Assembly (NCBI GenBank): GCA_029933635.1
Contig: JAOZNS010000037.1
Location: 1 to 16,690, forward strand
Direction: 5' to 3'
DNA length: 16,690 bases
DNA from: Candidatus Zixiibacteriota bacterium
GTDB lineage: Bacteria > Zixibacteria > MSB-5A5 > SM1-73
A model generated the notes under the pieces. The model searched no databases, was not told the origin of the DNA, and saw nothing but the letters and a program-made list of their open reading frames with translations. Numbering within the stretch: position 1 is the stretch's first letter; each line of letters opens with the position of its first letter. Below are positions 5,888 through 13,159 of this stretch, in pieces. The translations under genes were made by a program, and so were the position numbers.

Positions 5888-6931
5888 ATGAAAGCGGATA
5901 TGTCTGATGATCTCAAAGAGGCTTTATTATATGAGGCTCTCCCTGACAGCAGGGTGAGGTGCAACATCTGTCAGCGAAGGTGTGAGATAAAGCCGGAGGC
6001 ATCAGGATATTGCTATACCAGATTCAATAAAGAAGGAAAGCTTTACTCCTTTATTTATTCTGAGGTCTCCTGCTCCATGGTTTCCCCCATTGAGAAGAAA
6101 CCTCTTTTTCATTTCTATCCAGGAAGCTTGTGGCTATCTCTGGGAACTTTGGGGTGTAACTTTCGATGTCCGGGCTGTCAGAACTGGAAGATCGCCCATG
6201 CCCGGTTGAATTTAAATGAGCGAAAGGTGGAGCATATCACTCCGAAGGAATCAGTTACTTTAGCTAAAAGAGATGGTTGCAAAGGGATCTCCTGGACCTA
6301 TAACGAGCCCACCATCTGGTTCGAATATACCCTTGATGGTGCAAAATTAGCCAGAGAAAATGGTCTTTTGACCAATTATGTGACCAACGGTTTCATCACC
6401 CCAGAAGCTTTGGATCTTTTGGGTCCCTATCTGGATGCCTTCCGTGTGGATATAAAAGGATTTTCTGATGATTTTTATAAAAAGATATGTCATGTTTATG
6501 ATTTCAAGGGGATTTTGGAGGTGACCAAAAGGGCAAAAGAAAAATGGGGCCTGTGGGTGGAAATCATAACCAACATAATTCCCGGATATAATGACGATGA
6601 GGCCCAGCTGAAGTCGATCGCCTCATGGATAAAGGATGACTTAGGAGAGTTTACTCCCTGGCACTTAACTCAATTTGTACCCCATCTGGAGCTTTCCCAC
6701 ATTCCAACCACCCCTGTTGCCACACTGGAAAAAGCAAGGGAGATCGGGCTTAAAGAGAATTTGAAATATGTATATCTGGGCAACGTGTGGGGTCATCCCG
6801 CGGAAAATACCTACTGCCACAGCTGCAAGAAACTTTTGATAAAAAGAAAAGGATTTTATATTTCACAAAATCATATCAAAGATGGCAAATGCCCTTTTTG
6901 TGGAACCACCATTCCGGGAAGATTCAGTTAG
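5888..6931 (+). CDS. amrS: AmmeMemoRadiSam system radical SAM enzyme (AmrS)
   Basis: A 347-residue radical S-adenosylmethionine protein of the AmrS family. The [4Fe-4S] cluster motif CNFRCPGC is at residues 90-97 (Cys90, Cys94, Cys97), preceded by the family's conserved run IEKKPLFHFYPG and by an N-terminal cysteine set (25, 28, 32, 42). A C-terminal zinc-ribbon-like pair (Cys310/313 and Cys335/338) follows. AmrS genes usually occur with Memo and AMMECR1 domain proteins; neither is in this window, and the family's reaction is not settled to my knowledge. The start is uncertain: ATG 5888 sits directly after AAGGCGG, while ATG 5900 (MSDDLKEALL) has a longer spacing to it. A second radical-SAM gene begins 46 bp downstream on the same strand, so the two are probably an operon. 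Confidence 0.88.
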   Translation: MKADMSDDLKEALLYEALPDSRVRCNICQRRCEIKPEASGYCYTRFNKEGKLYSFIYSEVSCSMVSPIEKKPLFHFYPGSLWLSLGTLGCNFRCPGCQNWKIAHARLNLNERKVEHITPKESVTLAKRDGCKGISWTYNEPTIWFEYTLDGAKLARENGLLTNYVTNGFITPEALDLLGPYLDAFRVDIKGFSDDFYKKICHVYDFKGILEVTKRAKEKWGLWVEIITNIIPGYNDDEAQLKSIASWIKDDLGEFTPWHLTQFVPHLELSHIPTTPVATLEKAREIGLKENLKYVYLGNVWGHPAENTYCHSCKKLLIKRKGFYISQNHIKDGKCPFCGTTIPGRFS

Positions 6932-6977
6932 ATGATAGAGGAAATTGTTCACCTTGCTCCCAGATTGTAGGAACAAA

Positions 6978-8084
6978 ATGTCTAAGTGCGTAAATTGTGG
7001 AAAAGGATCAAAGCTTATCTCCAGAGCTTTACAGGCCTGTCTTGAGTGTATCCGCAAGGATTTTGAAAGGGTCTGGCCTTCCATTCAGAAGGTTCATGCC
7101 AGATCACGAATGGAATTTGATTTGCCCATCAAGCCTCCAGAGAATCCTTCAGGCGTGAAGTGTAATTTGTGTGTGAACGAATGTAGAATTCCTGAAGGTC
7201 AAAGAGGATTTTGCGGATTAAGAGAAAATAGAGGGGGAAAACTTTATGGTGGAGGGAAAGATGAAGGGAACTTAAGCTGGTATTACGATCATCTTCCCAC
7301 CAACTGTGTGGCAGACTGGGTGTGCCCTGGTGGATCAAAATCTGGCTACCCAGAATTTTCTCATTCGGCTGGACCCGAATATGGATACAAAAACTTAGCG
7401 GTATTTTATCAAGCCTGCTGTTTTAATTGCCTCTTCTGCCAAAACTGGCATTTTCGGAGGGAAGTTTATTCTACGAGGAAAATTACGGCAGAACAGTTGG
7501 CAGATTGTGTGGATGAGAAAACCTCCTGCATCTGCTATTTTGGAGGGGATCCCTCTCCTCAAATTCTACATGCAATTGAAGCATCCAAGCTTGCATTGAG
7601 AAGGACTAAAGGTAGAATACTTCGCATCTGTTGGGAGACAAATGGGGCTATGAATCCTCAGCTTTTGGAAAAGATGGCGGATTTGTCTTTAAAATCGGGA
7701 GGATGCATAAAATTCGATTTGAAGGCTTTTGATGAAAATTTAAATATTGCCCTGTGCGGGATAACCAATAAAAGAACCTTAAAAAATTTTGAATTGCTCT
7801 CAGATATCGCCAAAACCCGTCCTGATCCTCCCTTTCTTATTGCCAGCACCTTACTTGTTCCGGGATACGTTGATTCCGAAGAGGTGTCTAAGATTGCAAA
7901 CTTCATCGCCAGTTTGAACAAAGATATTCCTTATGCCCTTTTGGCTTTTCATCCCCAATTCTATATGACCGATCTACCTAAAACCTCAATAACACATGCC
8001 GAAGAGTGTGAGCTTGAAGCAAAAAAGGCGGGGCTTTGCAATGTGAGAGTGGGCAATGTTCATCTTCTGGGGAATGCCTATTGA
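6978..8084 (+). CDS. Radical SAM protein of unknown function, AmrS/PflX-like, with N-terminal zinc ribbon
   Basis: A 368-residue radical SAM enzyme. Residues 1-24 carry a four-cysteine zinc-ribbon-like module (Cys4, 7, 21, 24). A second set (Cys62, 65, 69, 79; KCNLCVNECRIPEGQRGFCG) matches the module before the radical SAM core in AmrS and PflX-like proteins. The cluster motif is at Cys147, Cys151, Cys154 (CCFNCLFCQNWH). The run PTNCVADWVCPGG at about 107-119 is typical of a widespread bacterial and archaeal group without assigned function. I chose ATG 6978, with AGGA about 5 bp upstream; an in-frame TTG at 6945 would add 11 residues unlike the family. It follows AmrS by 46 bp. The two share a cysteine-rich module plus a radical SAM core, suggesting linked roles, perhaps in modifying a protein or cofactor. 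Confidence 0.82.
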   Translation: MSKCVNCGKGSKLISRALQACLECIRKDFERVWPSIQKVHARSRMEFDLPIKPPENPSGVKCNLCVNECRIPEGQRGFCGLRENRGGKLYGGGKDEGNLSWYYDHLPTNCVADWVCPGGSKSGYPEFSHSAGPEYGYKNLAVFYQACCFNCLFCQNWHFRREVYSTRKITAEQLADCVDEKTSCICYFGGDPSPQILHAIEASKLALRRTKGRILRICWETNGAMNPQLLEKMADLSLKSGGCIKFDLKAFDENLNIALCGITNKRTLKNFELLSDIAKTRPDPPFLIASTLLVPGYVDSEEVSKIANFIASLNKDIPYALLAFHPQFYMTDLPKTSITHAEECELEAKKAGLCNVRVGNVHLLGNAY

Positions 8085-8153
8085 TCTTTCTCTTCTGTGA
8101 TCGGACCTCGAAAAGCCTCTTTAGAATGAAGGGATTTATAGTAGAAAACAGGT

Positions 8154-8831
8154 TTAGACAGATGCACTGCCATCTATTATTAGACCATCTTTTAGCTTTA
8201 TGATTCGTTGTGTTCTTCGAGCTATCTCTTTATCGTGGGTGATGACAATAACGGTGTGTCCCTGTTTCCCCAGCTCCTCGAAAAGATTAATTATCTCTCC
8301 GCCGGAGACCGAATCTAAGTTTCCTGTGGGCTCATCTGCCAAAATCAGGCGAGGCTGGTTAGCTAAGGCGCGGGCTATAGCCACCCTTTGCATCTCTCCA
8401 CCAGAAAGCTCCGCAGGCTTGTGATCGGCTCGATCTTTGAGACCGACTTTTTCCAAAAGCTTCATGGTCCTCTTTCTTCTCATCCTTGAAGGTAAGCCGG
8501 CAAAGATTAAGGGAATCTCCACATTTTCAAATGCGGTGGCGTAAGGAAGCAGGTTGAAATTCTGAAACACAAAACCCACCTTTCTGTTGCGTATCTCCGC
8601 CAGTTCATTGGGACTCAAGATTTCCACCTTTTGCCCATCCAAGAAATATTCTCCCGAGGTGGGAGTATCCAAACAGCCCATCAAGTTCATCAGGGTGGAT
8701 TTTCCAGAGCCGGATGGACCCATGATGGAGACAAACTCATTCTCTTCTATCTTCAGGTCGATCCCCCTCAAAGCCTCCACCTGGACTTTTCCGGTTGAAT
8801 AAACCTTTCTGATCTTCCGCATCTCTATCAT
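8154..8831 (-). CDS. ABC transporter ATP-binding protein, MacB/LolD type
   Basis: A complete 225-residue ATPase subunit. Walker A GPSGSGKST is at residues 38-46, the Q-loop Gln at 90, the signature LSGGE at 142-146, Walker B LILADE at 162-167 followed by PTGNLD, and the switch His at 199. The length and the PTGNLD run are typical of the LolD/MacB/FtsE group, which powers mechanotransmission across the envelope rather than solute uptake. GAGGTG lies about 11 bp upstream of the ATG. It is the last gene of a minus-strand operon after two MacB-like permeases and a MacA-like adaptor, separated from the nearer permease by 121 bp. The ATPase is a separate polypeptide, unlike E. coli MacB where it is fused to the permease. 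Confidence 0.92.
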   Translation of the reverse strand: MIEMRKIRKVYSTGKVQVEALRGIDLKIEENEFVSIMGPSGSGKSTLMNLMGCLDTPTSGEYFLDGQKVEILSPNELAEIRNRKVGFVFQNFNLLPYATAFENVEIPLIFAGLPSRMRRKRTMKLLEKVGLKDRADHKPAELSGGEMQRVAIARALANQPRLILADEPTGNLDSVSGGEIINLFEELGKQGHTVIVITHDKEIARRTQRIIKLKDGLIIDGSASV

Positions 8832-8952
8832 GGTTTTTCACCTCATGGACGACGCTAATTCATCTGCAATACATAATTCTGTTGAATATCCTTCAGCCTC
8901 ACTCCTGTCTGTCGAAGAGCAAGCCAAAACGATGACCTTTATCTTTTGGTTT

Positions 8953-10200
8953 TTACTCGTATCTCAATGATTCTACAGGGTCGACACTTGCCGCCCTGCG
9001 GGAGGGGAAGATGCCGGAGAGCATCCCGATGACCCCCAAGATCACCGATGTGATCACCGCAACCTGAAGCGAGATGACCGGTTTGCCCAGAAACTTGGCC
9101 CAATCTGCCTCCATGGGGATGGCACCCCAGATCTTGACTAGTATAACTGAGAAGAAAACTCCTAAGGCTCCACCCAGGAGGGTGATGATCAAAGATTCCA
9201 GCAAAAACTGACTCATGATGTAAAGCCTTTTTGCGCCCAAAGCCATCTTAATTCCGATCTCTCTGGTTCTTTCCTTAACCGCCACATACATGATGTTTGC
9301 CACCCCCACCCCGGCGATCAAAAGCGTCATCCCGCCGATGATTCCCAAAAAGATCTGAAATCCGACCAAAACTTTGTTGAACACCTTTTGCCCCTCGATC
9401 ACATCCCACTCCCATAATGCCTCCGTATCTTCAGGATCAAATTTATATTTTGCTCCCATCACCTCAGAGACCTTCTTCTTGACCAACTCGATTTGCTCAG
9501 GATCCTTGGGCTGATAGACGATGTCGTTTAAGTATTTGTGTCCAAATATGGTTTTGAATGTGGTTGCCGGAATGGTAGCTTTGTCCCAATCTGGTCCCCC
9601 ATACATCCCCATCTGCATCTTCTCTATCATCACTCCGATAACGGTGAAAGGAATGTTATTCAGGATGATGGTCTTGCCAACGGCATCCTCTTTTCCGAAC
9701 AGTCTTTCTTTTAGCTTGTTCCCCAAAAAGACCACCCTTCTTTTGTATTTCATATCCAGATCATTTATAAATCTTCCCCCCATCTGGGGATAGTGGGCTC
9801 TCATCTCCTCAAAGCAAGGATAGACTCCGGTGAGATGCTCTGAGACCGTGTTTTTTTTGTAGGTTAACGACACCCCCCACCTGGAGTATTCGCCACTTAC
9901 CGCTTCCAGCTCTGGCACCTTTTTCCTCAAAAGCTTTACATCTTCGTCGGTGAAGCGGATCCTTCTGCCCTTTCCCAGTCCCTGATAGGGGATGGAGGTT
10001 TGACCTCCCCACATCACCACGATATCCTTTCCCATGCCGTGCCGGGCTTTATTCAGCGACCTTTTGAGCCCCTCCCCAAAAGCCAGAAGCATCACGATGG
10101 AGATGGTGCCCCAGACAATTGCCATCAGGGTCAAAGTTATCCTTTTCCTTTGCTTCTTCAAATCTCTCAAAAAAAGTCTGAAGATCAAAAGTCCTTTCAT
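8953..10200 (-). CDS. MacB-like ABC transporter permease (second of two paralogues)
   Basis: A 415-residue inner-membrane permease with the MacB architecture: one N-terminal membrane helix (about 20-42), a large periplasmic MacB_PCD-type domain, and three C-terminal helices forming an FtsX-type domain. The coupling segment ERTREIGIKMALGAKR lies between the second and third helices, and the protein ends RRAASVDPVESLRYE as is usual in the family. It resembles the preceding permease along its whole length (for example IVMWGG and YSRW motifs, and RxVFLGxKLKxxLFGKE), so the two arose by duplication and may form a heterodimer. AAGGAAAGGAA precedes the ATG. It lies 57 bp after the first permease gene and 121 bp before the ATPase gene. 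Confidence 0.9.
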   Translation of the reverse strand: MKGLLIFRLFLRDLKKQRKRITLTLMAIVWGTISIVMLLAFGEGLKRSLNKARHGMGKDIVVMWGGQTSIPYQGLGKGRRIRFTDEDVKLLRKKVPELEAVSGEYSRWGVSLTYKKNTVSEHLTGVYPCFEEMRAHYPQMGGRFINDLDMKYKRRVVFLGNKLKERLFGKEDAVGKTIILNNIPFTVIGVMIEKMQMGMYGGPDWDKATIPATTFKTIFGHKYLNDIVYQPKDPEQIELVKKKVSEVMGAKYKFDPEDTEALWEWDVIEGQKVFNKVLVGFQIFLGIIGGMTLLIAGVGVANIMYVAVKERTREIGIKMALGAKRLYIMSQFLLESLIITLLGGALGVFFSVILVKIWGAIPMEADWAKFLGKPVISLQVAVITSVILGVIGMLSGIFPSRRAASVDPVESLRYE

Positions 10201-10257
10201 TTCCTTTCCTTCCCCGGATCAAAGGATCGTAACCGGTGGCTTACGGCAATAAATCTT

Positions 10258-11490
10258 CTAAAGCTTAAGGGCTTGCACCGGATTCAAACTTGCTGCCCTT
10301 CTGGCGGGGAAATAGCCGGAGATCAATCCCACCACTCCCAAAACGCTTATTGTAATCAAAGTCGAAGGAAGGGTGATCTGAGGCGTTCCCATATACTCCT
10401 CCAATTTGAAAAGTGGAAAGATCTTCACCACCAGAAGGGAGAACAAAAACCCGACGATGCCGCCGGTTAGGGTTATCACCAAGGTCTCGAAGATAAGCTG
10501 CGATAAAACATGGATTTTCTTGGCACCCAAGGACATCTTTATTCCAATCTCCTTGGTTCTCTCCTCCACCACCACGTGCATGATGTTGGAGACGCCGATT
10601 CCACCCACGATCAGGGTAAAGGTGCCAATGACCAAAAGAAAGATTCTGAAGGCTAAGAAGAAATAGGTTAGGAACTTTTCCATCTCGGTGGTGTCCCACA
10701 TTGCTAAAGCTTCGTTGTCCTTCGGATCGAATTTATATTTTTTGCCCAACACCTCATAAACCTGCTTTTTTACCTGTTCGGTCTCACGCGGGTCCTTGGG
10801 CTTAAATATAATATCATTGACATATTTATAGCCATACATGGCGGCGAAAGTGGAGGCGGGTATGAAGGCTTTGTTCTCGTCCCGACCGCTGTAGCTGGAG
10901 TCTTGGGCTTTCTTTTTCATCACTCCAACCACCAGAAAAGGGACGTTATCGATAATGATGTATTTGCCGATGGCTTCCTCCTTTCCGAACAGATCCTTCT
11001 TCAGTTTGTCTCCCAGAAAGACCACCCTTTTTCTCTTTTCTAAATCGATTTTGTTGATGAACCTCCCACCAGTCTCAGCAAATATGTTTCGCATCTTTCC
11101 AAACACCGGATAAATTCCCACCATGTTCTGCCTGACTGTATTCTTTTTGTATTTTATCTGGGTATTCCAGCGGGAATACTCCGGGCTCACTCCCGCTAAC
11201 CGTTTGATCTCCCTTTTTAAAAGGAGGGCATCCTCCTCCCTCAGAGGGATGGATCTTCCTTTGCCAAAACCCATATAGGGCTTGCTGGTCCTTCCTCCCC
11301 ACATGATCACGATCCCCTCTCCCAAACCGTGCATGCTCCTTTGGTTTTGAGCGTGGATTCCCTTGCCGAATGCCAGAAGAAGAACCACCGCAGAAGTCCC
11401 CCAGATGATTCCAAAAAGGGTGAGAAAGGTTCTCAGCTTCTGGGAACGCATGTCCCTTAAAAATTGGGTCATGAACATAAGAAGGTGCAT
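10258..11490 (-). CDS. MacB-like ABC transporter permease (first of two paralogues)
   Basis: A 410-residue permease with helices at about residues 19-42, 276-304, 332-357 and 375-393 and a periplasmic domain between the first two. The conserved segment EERTKEIGIKMSLGAKK spans 309-325, and the C-terminus ends RRAASLNPVQALKL. It belongs to the MacB_PCD/FtsX family and would move substrate, or transmit force, from the inner membrane to a MacA-type adaptor. The ATG at 11490 follows the adaptor's TAA with no gap, so the two are translationally coupled. Met5 or Met7 are possible starts. Its paralogue follows 57 bp downstream. The substrate (peptide, antibiotic, lipid or lipoprotein) cannot be read from sequence. 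Confidence 0.9.
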   Translation of the reverse strand: MHLLMFMTQFLRDMRSQKLRTFLTLFGIIWGTSAVVLLLAFGKGIHAQNQRSMHGLGEGIVIMWGGRTSKPYMGFGKGRSIPLREEDALLLKREIKRLAGVSPEYSRWNTQIKYKKNTVRQNMVGIYPVFGKMRNIFAETGGRFINKIDLEKRKRVVFLGDKLKKDLFGKEEAIGKYIIIDNVPFLVVGVMKKKAQDSSYSGRDENKAFIPASTFAAMYGYKYVNDIIFKPKDPRETEQVKKQVYEVLGKKYKFDPKDNEALAMWDTTEMEKFLTYFFLAFRIFLLVIGTFTLIVGGIGVSNIMHVVVEERTKEIGIKMSLGAKKIHVLSQLIFETLVITLTGGIVGFLFSLLVVKIFPLFKLEEYMGTPQITLPSTLITISVLGVVGLISGYFPARRAASLNPVQALKL

Positions 11491-12582
11491 TTATTTTATC
11501 TCCTGGGGAGGTTTCTCCACCAAAATATCTCCCTCCACAAGACCCTCAGTCACCTCGATGTTTAAGCCATCGGAAAGTCCGGTTTTTATCCTGATTCTTT
11601 TGATTTTTCCTGAGGTGGTGTCTTTCACCTGCACGAAGGCGCTATCCTCCACAAACTCCACCAACCTCTCTGGTATCACCAGGATGTTTTCCTTCTTTTT
11701 TATGATGATATCTGCATTGGCAGAATATCCTGCCCTCAAAAGGGAAGATCCTGTTTCGGTGATTTTGATCTCCACATCAAAGAGTGTGGCGTTCTCCTGT
11801 TTTTTGGCTTTGGGCGAGATCTTATATAAAATTCCCTGGATGGTATCGTGGGGGAGTGCTCCCACCTTTAAAAGTGCTGGCATCCCCTCTTTCAGCTTTC
11901 CCACGTCGATCTCATCCACAGTTCCCCGAAAGATCAACTCGTTCATATCGGCTAAGGTGAAAAGTTCGGTTCCAGCTTGATAGGAGGTTAATGGAACCAC
12001 CGGGTCTCCCACGTTTATCTTCCTTTCCAAAACTGTGCCTGTGATAGGGGCCTTTATCACCGACTCGACCTTTCTGCCGGCGACGTTGGTCTTACCTCGC
12101 TCGATCAGAGACAATTTCTCCCGGGATAACTTTAACCTCAGCTCAGCCTCAGCCGCGCTACGGGATGCCTGCTCATAATCCTGCTGGGAAACTAATTTTT
12201 TAGCCAAAAGCTCTTTGATCCTCAAAAATTCGTTTCTCTGATTCTGGTAATTTACCGAATCGATCTCCACCTGTCTTTTGGCTTGGGCAAACTCCAAGGG
12301 TGTGGGATCGGGCCTTATCTCCACCAATGGATCCCCCGCCCTCACTGAATCTCCCATCTCCACAAACACCCTTTTCACAATACCTGAGATTTTGGATTTC
12401 ACCGAGATCTGGTTCTTTGGCTCGATCTGCCCTATAGCCAGGGCCTTGTCCACGATACTGCCCATCTCCGCCCTGATTGAGTTGTTGGCTCTTTCCTTTT
12501 CCCCGGAACCTTTAAGCGCTAAAAACACAACACCAACCAAGAGAACAAAGATGGCTCCAATTATTGCCACTTTTCTTTTCAT
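11491..12582 (-). CDS. MacA-like periplasmic adaptor (HlyD/RND-MFP family)
   Basis: A 363-residue membrane-fusion protein. Residues 5-23 form an N-terminal membrane anchor. A split biotinyl-lipoyl domain flanks a coiled-coil hairpin: first half near 58-90 (SKISGIVKRVFVEMGDSVRAGDPLV), hairpin about 96-163, second half near 173-195 (VIKAPITGTVLERKINVGDPV). Beta-barrel and membrane-proximal domains follow to the C-terminus. It would link the inner-membrane permeases to an outer-membrane channel; no TolC homologue is in the window. AGGAGAGG precedes the ATG by about 8 bp. It is the first gene of the minus-strand operon and runs directly into the permease start (TAA then ATG). A weak minus-strand promoter candidate, TTGAAA (12684-12679) with TAAAAT (12659-12654) and a 19-nt spacer, lies upstream. 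Confidence 0.92.
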   Translation of the reverse strand: MKRKVAIIGAIFVLLVGVVFLALKGSGEKERANNSIRAEMGSIVDKALAIGQIEPKNQISVKSKISGIVKRVFVEMGDSVRAGDPLVEIRPDPTPLEFAQAKRQVEIDSVNYQNQRNEFLRIKELLAKKLVSQQDYEQASRSAAEAELRLKLSREKLSLIERGKTNVAGRKVESVIKAPITGTVLERKINVGDPVVPLTSYQAGTELFTLADMNELIFRGTVDEIDVGKLKEGMPALLKVGALPHDTIQGILYKISPKAKKQENATLFDVEIKITETGSSLLRAGYSANADIIIKKKENILVIPERLVEFVEDSAFVQVKDTTSGKIKRIRIKTGLSDGLNIEVTEGLVEGDILVEKPPQEIK

Positions 12583-12658
12583 CTTTTATCCTCTCCTCAT
12601 TTTGAAGTAGAAGCAAAGAAGGTATGATTTTTATCTTTTTTCAACTCATATCTATTTT

Positions 12659-13060
12659 ACGAGATGAAAGTGCTTTGGTTTCAAGCTTGGTGGTGCTGAG
12701 GTGACGAAAAGACAAACAAAGTAAGATTCGGAATTTGTCCGGTTGGTGGAGAAAAAGTGGGGAGAACACTTTCCTATCCCTCTTGGAGCCAGGACCTATA
12801 ACTCGGATGTAGAAGCCTTTCATGAGCGAGTAGAGCAGGAGTTCTACCGCATTGGGCATATCAAAAAGCAAAAATCAGTTTTTTGGCTTTAGCCTATCTG
12901 CATTGGTCTAACTACCAAAGGGTGAATCACTACAAGGAGGGCATTCCTTTCAGCTTTTATCTGATCTGTCTGGCAGTCAATACCGTCTCGAAATCTTCGA
13001 CTTAGATCCCGTGCTCTTAAATAATTACACCCGTAGAGCAACTGGATACAATGTACCTGT
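12659..13060 (+). pseudogene. Decayed rve/DDE-type integrase (transposase remnant)
   Basis: Reading + in three frames recovers the C-terminal half of an rve-family integrase. Frame from 12698: VTKRQTK, a stop at 12722-12724, DSEFVRLVEKKWGEHFPIPL, then ARTYNSDVEAFHERVEQEFY, which matches the DNGSEF...RTYNSDVEAFH...EDEF pattern of insertion-sequence integrases, with the last E of the DDE triad in HERVEQEF. A frameshift in the T run near 12879-12884 moves to another frame (LAYLHWSNYQRVNHYKEGIPFSFY). A second shift near 12990 leads to DLDPVLLNNYTRRATGYNVP, like the family's C-terminal end. The second catalytic Asp region is destroyed by the stop. The N-terminal half and inverted repeats are not visible. 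It lies 76 bp from the MacA gene start, in the gap between divergent genes. The exact insertion-sequence family is not determined. Confidence 0.75.
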
Positions 13061-13087
13061 AAGGCACAATTGTTTTATAGGTTTAGG

Positions 13088-13116
13088 TTGACAAAATGTT
13101 ATTTTGCGAGTATACT
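13088..13116 (+). promoter_or_regulatory. Near-consensus sigma-70 promoter for the EndoQ gene
   Basis: TTGACA (13088-13093), a 17-nt spacer, and TATACT (13111-13116): one mismatch from full consensus in both boxes at ideal spacing. It points at the endonuclease Q gene 43 bp downstream and lies just past the integrase remnant, so it may have come with, or been left by, the element. Confidence 0.75.
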
Positions 13117-13159
13117 TACTAAACAAATGAAATGAATTCTTTTTCAACTGAAGACCAAA

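Noticed and set aside
6945..6977. TTG at 6945 as the start of the second radical SAM protein
   Set aside because: The 11 added residues have no family resemblance; ATG 6978 has a better AGGA site and starts right at the zinc-ribbon module.
10000..10470. 156-codon plus-strand frame antisense to the two permeases
   Set aside because: His/Gln/Ser-rich shadow sequence covering parts of two clear permease genes.
11363..11980. 205-codon plus-strand frame across the adaptor and permease genes
   Set aside because: It spans two real minus-strand genes and shows low-complexity Ser/Phe-rich sequence without a domain.
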